The notes beneath the pieces are model-generated. The model saw only the letters and a program-made list of their open reading frames with translations. It ran no database searches and was not told the DNA's origin. From assembly GCA_022563075.1 (NCBI GenBank), contig JADFOC010000191.1, positions 1 to 5,941 of the forward strand: a stretch of 5,941 nucleotides of DNA. The letters run 5' to 3'. This DNA is from Pseudomonadota bacterium (GTDB taxonomy: Bacteria; Pseudomonadota; Gammaproteobacteria; Pseudomonadales; Pseudohongiellaceae). This document shows positions 1 through 5,521 of this stretch, one piece after another. Both the position numbers and the translations under genes were made by a program. Numbering within the stretch: the stretch's first letter is position 1; each line of letters starts with the position of its first letter.

Positions 1-295
1 GCGGCCGTAGCACCAGGTTAAATGACGGCAATTGGTGGTGGCGCTGTGCGGTAAGCAGCAGGAAAATCTGCCAGACCAACAGAGCGGCTACCGCCCCCCA
101 GAACGACCAAACCAAAGATGTGCTTGCTTGTATGCGTGGAGAAAAAGAAATCAGCAATAGCGCTATGGTCAATGCAAGCGGCAGTTTGAAACTTCCCAAA
201 ACAGAGCCAGACCTGTCACCAGATTCGGTTTGGCGGCCGATTTTTTTCTGCTGACTAAGTGGTTTACTGTCCTTGTGGCTGGCTGTTTTTGCCAT
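1..295 (-). CDS. Membrane protein of unknown function, N-terminal part (runs off left edge)
   Basis: The reverse strand is open from an ATG at 295-293 to the window edge, giving 98 codons without a stop. The first 35 or so residues are hydrophilic and rich in Lys, Ser and Gln. Two hydrophobic stretches follow, at about residues 38-52 and 61-83; the second is Trp-rich (LVWSFWGAVAALLVWQIFLL). The readable part ends in FNLVLRP. A long charged N-terminus before paired membrane segments suggests an inner-membrane protein with a cytoplasmic N-terminal tail. I do not recognise the family. The ribosome binding site is weak: only a GAG about 8 bases before the ATG. The gene is divergent from the sigma-factor remnant at 431, separated by 135 bp. 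The start is reasonable but not proven, and the C-terminal part is outside the window. Confidence 0.6.
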   Translation of the reverse strand, partial: MAKTASHKDSKPLSQQKKIGRQTESGDRSGSVLGSFKLPLALTIALLLISFSPRIQASTSLVWSFWGAVAALLVWQIFLLLTAQRHHQLPSFNLVLRP

Positions 296-430
296 TGAGA
301 ACTCGACTTTCGTTCGAATAATTGTCGACAGGAAGAATAAACTACCTATTGGTGCAATTCAATTTGCCACCGTGACAAAGTCAATGTTTGGATTCTGTAA
401 CAAATCCAAAAATAGAAAGACGAGCTATTG
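296..430. other. Intergenic spacer between divergent genes
   Basis: AT-rich, non-coding spacer of 135 bp between the left-edge membrane protein (minus) and the sigma-factor remnant (plus). It should contain the promoter of the left gene. I could not find a convincing -35/-10 pair: TTGCCA at 364-369 has no good -10 hexamer 16-18 bases downstream. No repeat or hairpin stands out. Confidence 0.5.
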
Positions 431-706
431 ATGAGCAGCGGTAAAACCATGCTTGGCTGGACGGAAGAGCTGTGGGTCGAATAGGGGCCAATGATTCATC
501 GCAGCTTATTGAGTTATGCAGCCGACCCGCATCTACGGGAAGATTTATCGCAGAATGTCTTTTTGGCGCTACTGTCAGCGGTGGTAACGCTACCAGGATT
601 TGAACTACTCCATGCAGCGATCACCCTGCCCATCATGGTGGCACTCTCGATTTGGACACGCTGGAGAATCAGGCATAAGTCGAATGAACCAGAACAGTAC
701 CTGTAA
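431..706 (+). pseudogene. Decayed ECF-type sigma factor remnant (region 2)
   Basis: One reading frame runs from ATG 431 to a TAA at 704-706, broken by an in-frame TAG at 482-484. Before the TAG it encodes MSSGKTMLGWTEELWVE; after it, GPMIHRSLLSYAADPHLREDL, then SQNVFLALL. From memory of the family, this resembles region 2 of extracytoplasmic-function sigma factors, where the N-terminus reads roughly W..LV.EHGPMIHR..LSYEADPHLREDL.QE.FLAL; the TAG falls where the His of EHGP would be. After an LPGF segment (residues at 590-601) the similarity in this frame stops. In the +2 frame, GCCCATCATGGTGGC (628-642) reads AHHGG, reminiscent of the RIAHNR motif that normally follows, which suggests a small deletion and frameshift. 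Region 4, the -35 recognition domain, is not visible. The piece after the TAG could instead be a short real ORF of 71 codons from ATG 491, but it has no clear ribosome binding site. The family call rests on recalled motifs. Confidence 0.5.
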
Positions 707-716
707 TTGTTACAGG
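700..716. repeat. Perfect 17-bp dyad (7-bp arms, 3-base centre)
   Basis: CCTGTAA-TTG-TTACAGG is a perfect inverted repeat with arms at 700-706 and 710-716. The TAA that ends the sigma-remnant frame lies in the left arm. It is followed by AATTTG rather than a T-run, so it is a poor intrinsic terminator. It could be a transcription-factor site for the downstream gene, 180 bp away, or a chance palindrome. Confidence 0.35.
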
Positions 717-885
717 AATTTGAAGCCGCCAATGAAAACGATTCCTGGTTTAAGCCAAATTGAGTAGGCCGCGTTCGAATTTCTGCTACTTTTTGTGACG
801 AATTTCTTCTTGAATAATCCCCGGAACCAGCGTAATTTCAGGCAATTACCTAATTGATAGCCCTCAGTAGAATTAGAATAGTTTT
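717..885. other. Non-coding leader upstream of the secreted-protein gene
   Basis: This stretch of 169 bp has no supported coding region. It should hold the promoter for the gene at 896. TAGAAT occurs twice (868-873 and 874-879), each a 5/6 match to TATAAT, but neither has a good -35 hexamer at 16-18 bases, and the second is too near the ribosome binding site. No assignment is made. Some of it may be the decayed 3' end of the sigma factor: the same frame continues from 707 for 18 codons after the TAA before the next stop. Confidence 0.4.
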
Positions 886-890
886 GGAGG
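886..890 (+). promoter_or_regulatory. Strong Shine-Dalgarno site that fixes the start at 896
   Basis: GGAGG at 886-890 lies five bases before ATG 896. The reading frame stays open upstream to a TTG at 854, but translation from there would put 14 extra residues before the Lys/Arg-rich start of the signal peptide. The site therefore supports ATG 896. Confidence 0.8.
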
Positions 891-895
891 TACAA

Positions 896-1876
896 ATGCA
901 CAACAGAGCCCTTACTAAACTGTGTCTGGCGCTGGTCGGAATTTTGGTGGTTCCCTTGGTTTCGGCGCAGACTGGCGAGTTTCCTCGCACCGAGTACGGT
1001 GACCCTGATTTGCAGGGCACCTACACATTCAGAACACTCACTCCATTGAACCGTCCGCGGGAATTGGCTGATAAGGCAACCCTGACCGAAGCAGAAGCGA
1101 TAGAATGGCAGGCTTATGAGAATCGGCGCCTGAATCGAGACCTCATTATCGACTCGGTGGGAGGTGCCGGTTATCCGCCAGGTGTTATTTCCTATAACGA
1201 ATTCTGGTATGAGCGCGGCATCGAAACCATCGCCGACCGCAGAACATCGCTTATTTATGACCCATCCAACGGCAGAATGCCACCATCTAACGAAGCCGGG
1301 CGTCAACGCGGTCTGGAAAGACGGGAGATGACCAGGCTAAGCCTTGGTCCGGAAGCCCGTAGTTTGGCCGATCGCTGCCTAGTGGGTTTTGTCGGTGGCC
1401 CGCCCATGGTGCCAGGGGCCTACAACAACAACTTGCAACTCATACAAACCAAGGATCACATCATCATCGTTAATGAAATGATTCATAACGCGCGCATCAT
1501 CCGGATTGATGACGAACACCGTGATGCCCCCCTGAAATGGGACGGTGATTCCATTGCACATTGGGAAGGCGACACCCTGGTGATTAATACCCAAAATTAT
1601 TACTACGCTACAAACTGGAGAGGAACTTCTCACAGCTTGATGGTGGAAGAACGTATCTCCAGAATCGATGAAAATACTCTGGACTATGATTTCACGGTTG
1701 AAGACCCGCTATCTTGGGATGTAACTTGGTCTGCTAAATTTCCACTGCGACGCACCGATAACCCGCTTTATGAATACGCATGTCATGAAGGTAATCATGG
1801 TCTTGCCGGTATTCTGGCAGGCTGGCGACGATACGAGTCCATGGGCATGAATGGCGACGGCACGCCTAAGGAGTAA
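896..1876 (+). CDS. Secreted protein of unknown function, full-length copy
   Basis: The product is 326 residues. Residues 1-24 form a typical signal peptide (MHNRALTKLC, then a hydrophobic core, ending VSA before Gln25), with no lipobox Cys at the cleavage site, so a soluble periplasmic or secreted protein is likely. The mature part has a Pro/Arg-rich N-terminal segment (PDLQGTYTFRTLTPLNRP, residues 37-54), SVGGAGYPPGV (87-97), YNEFWYERG (100-108), DPSNGRMPP (122-130), GPPMVPGAYNNN (168-179), HWEGDTLVINT (222-232), a VEDP motif (268-271) and YEYACHEGNHG (292-302). Cys161 and Cys296 are the only mature cysteines and could form a disulfide. I recall this motif set from many uncharacterised secreted proteins of Acidobacteria and marine Gammaproteobacteria, often in several copies per genome. 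No enzymatic activity is known to me and none should be assigned. A strong terminator closes the transcript 32 bp after the stop. The next gene is a shortened relative. Confidence 0.9.
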   Translation: MHNRALTKLCLALVGILVVPLVSAQTGEFPRTEYGDPDLQGTYTFRTLTPLNRPRELADKATLTEAEAIEWQAYENRRLNRDLIIDSVGGAGYPPGVISYNEFWYERGIETIADRRTSLIYDPSNGRMPPSNEAGRQRGLERREMTRLSLGPEARSLADRCLVGFVGGPPMVPGAYNNNLQLIQTKDHIIIVNEMIHNARIIRIDDEHRDAPLKWDGDSIAHWEGDTLVINTQNYYYATNWRGTSHSLMVEERISRIDENTLDYDFTVEDPLSWDVTWSAKFPLRRTDNPLYEYACHEGNHGLAGILAGWRRYESMGMNGDGTPKE

Positions 1877-1907
1877 ATAGATCAGCTAGTTCACTTAATC
1901 CTGAACC

Positions 1908-1946
1908 AGGTCAGAATGGGAATCGAATCCCATTCTGGCCTTTTTT
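1908..1946 (+). terminator. Intrinsic terminator after the full-length secreted-protein gene
   Basis: Arms at 1908-1921 and 1928-1941 give a 14-bp stem (AGGTCAGAATGGGA with TCCCATTCTGGCCT, one G-T wobble) with a six-base loop, followed directly by a T-run at 1941-1946. It lies 32 bp after the stop codon. The long GC-containing stem and T6 make it a convincing terminator that separates this gene from the shortened relative downstream. Confidence 0.9.
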
Positions 1947-1988
1947 CTATATTAGATAATTTGTCAGTTCTCGGTTTCGGGAGAAAAT

Positions 1989-2372
1989 ATGACCACTCGC
2001 CTGACTACACTCTTAGTCTCATTGGCAGGCTTTGCACCGCTAATGGCGATAGCTCAGAGCGGCGATATCCCACGCCCCGAGAACGGCTATCCTGATTTTC
2101 AGCGCTTTTACACCTACCGCACGCCTACGCCATTGCAACGGCCGAGAGCGCTCGCCGACAAGTCAGCGCTTACGGTGGTGGTGGCCAAGGAATGGCAGGC
2201 ATCGGAAAATGTTCGATTAAACCGTGACTCGATAGTGAACAGTGTCGGTGGTTCAGGCTATCCACCTGGGGTAATGGCCGAGTGGCGCCGATCTGAATCC
2301 ATGGGATTCCGGGGAGACGGAAGCCCAAAGATGAAACCCGGTAGTTCGTTATCCCATACGGAAGGGCCGTAG
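1989..2372 (+). CDS. Internally deleted paralogue of the upstream secreted protein
   Basis: The product is 127 residues. Residues 1-22 are a signal peptide (cleavage after AIA, before Gln23). Residues 23-95 match residues 25-97 of the upstream protein at 48 of 73 positions without a gap, ending in SVGGSGYPPGV. At residue 96 the match jumps to the very end of that protein: AEWRRSESMGFRGDGSPK (97-114) corresponds to its residues 308-325 at 13 of 18 positions. About 209 residues are missing, including the YNNN, WEGDT and YACHEGN motifs, yet the frame is intact. The last 13 residues extend beyond the relative's end. GTG GTG GTG replaces the GAA-GCA-GAA segment (VVV for EAE, residues 63-65), which hints at relaxed constraint. 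The ribosome site is good (GGGAGA at 1979-1984, five bases before the ATG), so it may still be translated. It is either a decaying gene or a small secreted derivative; decay seems more likely. Confidence 0.7.
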   Translation: MTTRLTTLLVSLAGFAPLMAIAQSGDIPRPENGYPDFQRFYTYRTPTPLQRPRALADKSALTVVVAKEWQASENVRLNRDSIVNSVGGSGYPPGVMAEWRRSESMGFRGDGSPKMKPGSSLSHTEGP

Positions 2373-2380
2373 AGCCCTTC
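2361..2380 (+). repeat. Hairpin spanning the stop codon of the shortened paralogue
   Basis: GAAGGGC (2361-2367) and GCCCTTC (2374-2380) form a perfect 7-bp stem around the six-base loop CGTAGA, which contains most of the TAG stop. The sequence after it (TTGGTATAC) has no T-run, so it is at best a weak terminator. It is unrelated to the strong terminator of the upstream copy. Confidence 0.4.
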
Positions 2381-2381
2381 T

Positions 2382-2390
2382 TGGTATACT
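2382..2390 (+). promoter_or_regulatory. Candidate extended -10 promoter for the small secreted protein and first exporter
   Basis: TGGTATACT matches the extended -10 pattern TG-N-TATAAT with one mismatch in the hexamer (TATACT at 2385-2390). The predicted transcription start would be about 30 bases before ATG 2427. No recognisable -35 hexamer lies 16-18 bases upstream, where the hairpin arms of 2361-2380 sit. It is a plausible but unproven promoter. Confidence 0.3.
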
Positions 2391-2426
2391 CAAGCTTGGT
2401 GAATAATAGATAAGATTAAGCGTCGT

Positions 2427-2858
2427 ATGTTCAAGCCATTAGTACTTTTACTTTTCATTGGTTTGCTTTGGATCGATACCAGCCTTGCCGAAATTAATTC
2501 TATTCGTGTCTCTTCACGTCTGGATCCGAATTCCATCACCATTACTGAAGTTGACATCGTTTTTATCTATGATGCCGATATTGCCAGTAATTTCCCCTCC
2601 ACTAAATCGGCCTGGTATTCGGGCAAGTTCATGTTTACCAGAACTGCTGGCGCAGCCATCGACATTGTTAACATCTTCATTCCTCAAGGATTTGATTTTG
2701 TGGATGCGATACTTCCTGAGCGAAAAGATCAGGCGATACGAGTGGTGGTATTTACCCAACACGACGATTCGAAAGCTCAGCCGATAGATATCACGGAATT
2801 AGTCGATGTGCTGGTGGAGATAGATCCGTTCGGAATTATTGTATCGAGTACAAATTAA
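2427..2858 (+). CDS. Small secreted protein of unknown function
   Basis: The product is 143 residues. Residues 1-21 form a signal peptide (MFKPLVLLLF, then a hydrophobic core, ending SLA before Glu22), without a lipobox Cys. The mature part of about 122 residues has no cysteine and looks beta-rich, with alternating hydrophobic strands: EVDIVFIYDAD (41-51), a conserved-looking Trp63 in KSAWYSGKF, then AIDIVNIFIPQGFDF (77-91), ERK (98-100), a strand IRVVVFTQH, and a final strand near VDVLVEID. The DIVFIYD plus Trp arrangement faintly recalls small secreted or lipoproteins of other Gammaproteobacteria, but I cannot name a family. The ribosome site is weak (TTAAG, 2416-2420). The gene ends 12 bp before the LysE/RhtB exporter, whose ribosome site overlaps this stop codon, so the two are probably co-transcribed and may be translationally coupled. 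Confidence 0.8.
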   Translation: MFKPLVLLLFIGLLWIDTSLAEINSIRVSSRLDPNSITITEVDIVFIYDADIASNFPSTKSAWYSGKFMFTRTAGAAIDIVNIFIPQGFDFVDAILPERKDQAIRVVVFTQHDDSKAQPIDITELVDVLVEIDPFGIIVSSTN

Positions 2859-2870
2859 AGGTGTAGCGCA

Positions 2871-3482
2871 ATGACGGTGGACCAACTCGTCACATTTTTA
2901 CTTGTTTCGGTAGTATTTATTGCATTGCCGGGACCGAATGTCCTGGTCATCGTTTCCACCAGCCTTCTTGCTGGCAACGTTCGGGGCTTACAGACTGTAG
3001 CCGGGATCTGTCTTGCCATGATCATCCAACTCATTGTCGCTGCGGTCGGTACCAACTGGTTCCTTTCCTCCTTAACCGAGGGACTATATTGGCTAAAATG
3101 GTTGGGAGCAATTTACTTGTTGTTTATTGGAATTAACGCGCTCTATCATTTCTTTCGAAAAACAAGCACGCCATCACCCTCTGCCCTGGGATCGATGCAG
3201 CGGGGATTTTGGGTGTCACTGACCAATCCAAAAACCATTCTTTTTTTTAGTGCATTCCTGCCTCAGTTCGTTGTTGCGAACGCTTCCTATCTACCACAGA
3301 TTGCATTCTTGTCGATGTGCTTCTGGATTCTAGCCGTCATCATCGATGCGACCTACGCCGTACTGGCCGCCAAGGCCAAAAGGCTACTGGTTAAATACGA
3401 CATCGATCGGATACAAAATGGTGTAAGTGGCACTTTATATGTAACTGCGAGTGGGATATTGGCCAGCACTAACAAAGTATAA
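2871..3482 (+). CDS. LysE/RhtB-family amino-acid exporter (first copy)
   Basis: The product is 203 residues, the usual length for this family of inner-membrane exporters, which pump amino acids or their derivatives out using the proton gradient. Family marks are the N-terminal PGPNVLVIVSTSLLAG (20-35) followed by GLQTVAGICLA (39-49), a second membrane block WLKWLGAIYLLFIGINAL (74-91), a charged loop, and SLTNPKTILFFSAFLPQF (116-133), whose NPKT and LPQF are diagnostic. About six membrane segments are visible. The start is supported by AAAGG at 2857-2861 and by the PGP motif lying at the normal distance from Met1. The AAAGG overlaps the TAA of the preceding gene. Substrate cannot be told from sequence: homoserine, threonine, leucine and others are all known for the family. 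Identity with the second exporter in this window appears limited to the common motifs, so a recent duplication is unlikely. Confidence 0.93.
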   Translation: MTVDQLVTFLLVSVVFIALPGPNVLVIVSTSLLAGNVRGLQTVAGICLAMIIQLIVAAVGTNWFLSSLTEGLYWLKWLGAIYLLFIGINALYHFFRKTSTPSPSALGSMQRGFWVSLTNPKTILFFSAFLPQFVVANASYLPQIAFLSMCFWILAVIIDATYAVLAAKAKRLLVKYDIDRIQNGVSGTLYVTASGILASTNKV

Positions 3483-3499
3483 AGCAGCGTAGCCAGTCG

Positions 3500-3525
3500 G
3501 TTACGGCAGGCCCTGGCCTGCTAAC
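3500..3525 (+). terminator. Possible weak terminator or structured element after the first exporter
   Basis: GTTA-(CG)-GCAGGC-CCTG-GCCTGC-TAAC folds as a 6-bp GC-rich stem with a four-base loop, extended by four more pairs beyond a two-base bulge on the left side. It begins 17 bp after the exporter's stop codon. No T-run follows (TGTTGATG), so Rho-independent termination would be weak. It could stabilise the transcript's 3' end instead. Confidence 0.35.
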
Positions 3526-3657
3526 TGTTGATGCTTATTCGGTAGTCTCGGCGACCACGGCGCTATCTGCTCGCATAAACCACTGAGTTTCTCAGTACCT
3601 GTTGTTCCAATCTGCGATCGCTACACCGGACTGTAATACAAAGATACACATTTACAT

Positions 3658-3686
3658 TTGATCTGCCAAAATGCCTAGTTTATTCT
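3658..3686 (+). promoter_or_regulatory. Candidate sigma-70 promoter for the propeller gene
   Basis: TTGATC (3658-3663, 4/6 match to TTGACA) and TATTCT (3681-3686, 4/6 match to TATAAT) are separated by exactly 17 bases and lie about 40 bp before ATG 3727. Both hexamers are only moderate, so this is suggestive. Confidence 0.35.
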
Positions 3687-3726
3687 TGTACCCCCCAACC
3701 CATACGTAACGAGAGTTGACTTACAG

Positions 3727-4791
3727 ATGATTAGCAATAACAGCATAAGATCAGTATTCATCGCATTGTTGGTGGTGCCAGCGTTGGCCATTGCCCAAGC
3801 TGATATGCCCCCTGCCAATGACTTTCCCAATCCCTATATTACGCAGTCTGATTATTTCAAGTTGCCTGCAGGAAGAAACTGGGGTTCATCTAGCACCGTA
3901 GACATGGACCTGGATGGTGAGAGCATTTGGATTGCTGAGCGCTGTGGCGCCAATATTAATGCCTGTGTACAGAATCCGGATATTAACCTGATTATGTTAT
4001 TCGACAAGAATGGCGACCTGGTTCGCAGTTTCGGCGCTGGATATATCACCTGGCCCCACGGCATCCACGTCGATTTCGAGGGCAATGTATGGATCGCCGA
4101 CGGCCGTGACAATCAGGGCGGAGATAATCCCCCGACCAACGCCTATGGCCATCAGGTACATAAATTCAGTCCCACCGGTATTCACCTGATGACACTGGGT
4201 AAGAAAGGAGGCGGTCGGGACGACGAATACTTCTTCACGCCGAATGATGTGCATGTGGCTCCCAATGGAGATATCTTTGTTGCAGAAGGACATTCCAACA
4301 GTCCTGGCACTCCGGCTCGAATCCTCAAATTTAACAGTAGCGGTGAATTTCTGCTGTCATTTGGCGAGATGGGGGATGGGCCTGGTCAGTTTGTCCAGCC
4401 GCATGCGCTGGCTATGGATTCCAAGGGTCGACTCTTTGTAGGCGATCGCAGCAACAACCGCATTCAGATATTCGATCAGCAAGGCAATTTCATTGACATG
4501 TGGTATCAGTTCGGTCGACCCAGTGGCATCTATATTGACAAGAACGACGTGTTGTATTCGGCTGACTCCGAATCCGGTTCGGTCAATCCTGCACACGGTG
4601 ACTGGATTCGCGGTATTCGAGTGGGTAGTGCACAAACCGGTGAAGTTGAGTTTTTAATTCCGGATCCAATGCCTGAGTGCCGTGGTACTTGCACGGCAGA
4701 AGGTGTAGTCGCAGACCGCAATGGCGTAATCTATGGCGCTGAAGTCGGACCCGTAGGCGGCATCAAACGTTACCTGCGACCCGCCAAATAG
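3727..4791 (+). CDS. Secreted NHL-type beta-propeller resembling peptidyl-amidating lyase
   Basis: The product is 354 residues with a signal peptide (1-23, cut after AIA) and no lipobox Cys, so it acts outside the cytoplasm. The rest reads as NHL-type blades: IWIAERCG (67-74), WPHGIHVDFEGNVWIADG (109-126) with HQVHKFSPTG (142-151), TPNDVHVAPNGDIFVAEG (171-188) with ARILKFNSSGEFL (197-209), QPHALAMDSKGRLFVGDR (224-241) with NRIQIFDQQGNF (244-255), and PSGIYIDKNDVLYSAD (265-280). The order and spacing match peptidyl-alpha-hydroxyglycine alpha-amidating lyase, where paired PHG/PH.L histidines bind zinc; here these would be His111 and His226, and Arg241 would match an active-site Arg. As I recall that enzyme, the catalytic Tyr in DGYCN is replaced here by His189 (EGHSN), and the third zinc His in PHD appears as Glu325 (TAEG). 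Lyase activity is therefore doubtful; a lactonase-like or binding role is also possible. Cys73/80 and Cys318/322 could form disulfides. GAGAG at 3711-3715 is the likely ribosome site. A strong terminator follows. Confidence 0.85.
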   Translation: MISNNSIRSVFIALLVVPALAIAQADMPPANDFPNPYITQSDYFKLPAGRNWGSSSTVDMDLDGESIWIAERCGANINACVQNPDINLIMLFDKNGDLVRSFGAGYITWPHGIHVDFEGNVWIADGRDNQGGDNPPTNAYGHQVHKFSPTGIHLMTLGKKGGGRDDEYFFTPNDVHVAPNGDIFVAEGHSNSPGTPARILKFNSSGEFLLSFGEMGDGPGQFVQPHALAMDSKGRLFVGDRSNNRIQIFDQQGNFIDMWYQFGRPSGIYIDKNDVLYSADSESGSVNPAHGDWIRGIRVGSAQTGEVEFLIPDPMPECRGTCTAEGVVADRNGVIYGAEVGPVGGIKRYLRPAK

Positions 4792-4803
4792 AGGCTGCAG
4801 AAA

Positions 4804-4832
4804 AAAGCCCGCCACACCAGGCGGGCTTTGTT
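4804..4832 (+). terminator. Intrinsic terminator after the propeller gene
   Basis: AAAGCCCGCC (4804-4813) and GGCGGGCTTT (4820-4829) form a perfect 10-bp stem with the six-base loop ACACCA, followed by TTTGTT. It starts 12 bp after the propeller's stop. The A-run at 4801-4806 would serve as a T-run on the other strand, so the element could work in both directions. It separates the propeller from the second exporter. Confidence 0.9.
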
Positions 4833-4885
4833 AACCGAATAGAGTCGTTAATCTGCAATAGACCAACGAGTTCAACTGATCTCAC

Positions 4886-5521
4886 ATGCCCTCAATTGAA
4901 ATTCTAATTGCCTTCACTGCTGCCGCTTTCATCATGAATCTGTCGCCAGGTCCATCTAATCTCTACGTGATGGCGCGCAGCATTTCACAAGGCGTCAATG
5001 GTGGGCTTGCAGCCGTGGCTGGCCTGGCAGTTGGCAACCTCATCCATGTAATGGCGGCGGTGCTTGGTTTGTCAGCGCTGCTCACGTATTCGCCTGTTGC
5101 CTACACATTATTGAAACTGAGTGGTGCAGCTTATCTTGTCTATCTGGGGATTAACTATTTACTAGCAGATACAGGACCATTAAAAGCGCAGAGCATTACC
5201 ATCAGGCAAAGCTATTGGAAGATTTTCAGGCAGAGCGTGATAGTAGAAGTCTCTAATCCGAAAACTGTAATGTTCTACCTGGCATTACTGCCGCAATTCG
5301 TATCACCTGAAGCAGGTCCGACTGCACCACAGTTTCTGTTACTTGGCTTGATTGTCACTATTTCAGCAATTCCTTGTGATCTGTTTGTCACATTCTTCGC
5401 CAGCCGGGCCGCCAATTGGTTGCAATCATACGATCATGCTCAATTGGTGCAGAACAAAGTAGCTGGCACAATACTAACCGGGCTTGGTGCCTATATACTG
5501 CTGTCCGAATCAGACTTGTGA
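4886..5521 (+). CDS. LysE/RhtB-family amino-acid exporter (second copy)
   Basis: The product is 211 residues, full length for the family. The N-terminal [17 protein letters not shown] (20-36) with [12 protein letters not shown] (40-51), the block [19 protein letters not shown] (75-93), the loop, and [17 protein letters not shown] (122-138) are the family signature; about six membrane segments are visible. It should export amino acids or related small metabolites across the inner membrane; the substrate cannot be predicted. Met1 is chosen because the PGP motif then sits about 20 residues in, as is normal, although no good ribosome site precedes it (AACGAG lies 15 bases before the ATG). A weak promoter pair, TTAACC (4831-4836) and TGCAAT (4854-4859) with 17 bases between, lies just after the preceding terminator. 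The last 12 bp overlap the 3' end of the opposite-strand isocitrate dehydrogenase gene. Confidence 0.93.
   Translation: MPSIEILIAFTAAAFIMNLSPGPSNLYVMARSISQGVNGGLAAVAGLAVGNLIHVMAAVLGLSALLTYSPVAYTLLKLSGAAYLVYLGINYLLADTGPLKAQSITIRQSYWKIFRQSVIVEVSNPKTVMFYLALLPQFVSPEAGPTAPQFLLLGLIVTISAIPCDLFVTFFASRAANWLQSYDHAQLVQNKVAGTILTGLGAYILLSESDL

Larger units (their letters stand above)
3483..3726. other. Intergenic region with two hairpins and a candidate promoter
   Basis: This 244-bp gap has no supported coding region on either strand. It contains a bulged GC-rich hairpin at 3500-3525, a small hairpin at 3582-3596 (ACTGAG-TTT-CTCAGT), a GCGATCGC palindrome at 3614-3621 and a candidate promoter at 3658-3686 in front of the propeller gene. 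Its size suggests that the propeller gene is transcribed independently of the first exporter. Confidence 0.55.

Noticed and set aside
854..895. Upstream TTG start adding 14 residues to the full-length secreted protein.
   Set aside because: GGAGG at 886-890 sits at ideal distance from ATG 896, and the signal peptide starts properly there.
710..1306. A 198-codon open frame on the minus strand.
   Set aside because: It lies antisense to the leader and first third of the well-supported secreted-protein gene at 896, and its translation shows no recognisable motif.
2174..2184. GGTGGTGGTGG run as a microsatellite.
   Set aside because: Only three units within a coding sequence; it is noted as a VVV substitution in the shortened paralogue.
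2458..2787. A 109-codon open frame on the plus strand.
   Set aside because: It overlaps the small secreted-protein gene in another frame; only the latter has a clear signal peptide and abuts the exporter's ribosome site.
3614..4449. Two GCGATCGC palindromes (3614-3621 and 4442-4449), recalling the HIP1 repeat of cyanobacteria.
   Set aside because: Two copies, one inside a coding sequence, are too few to claim a repeat family, and the gene content is not cyanobacterial.
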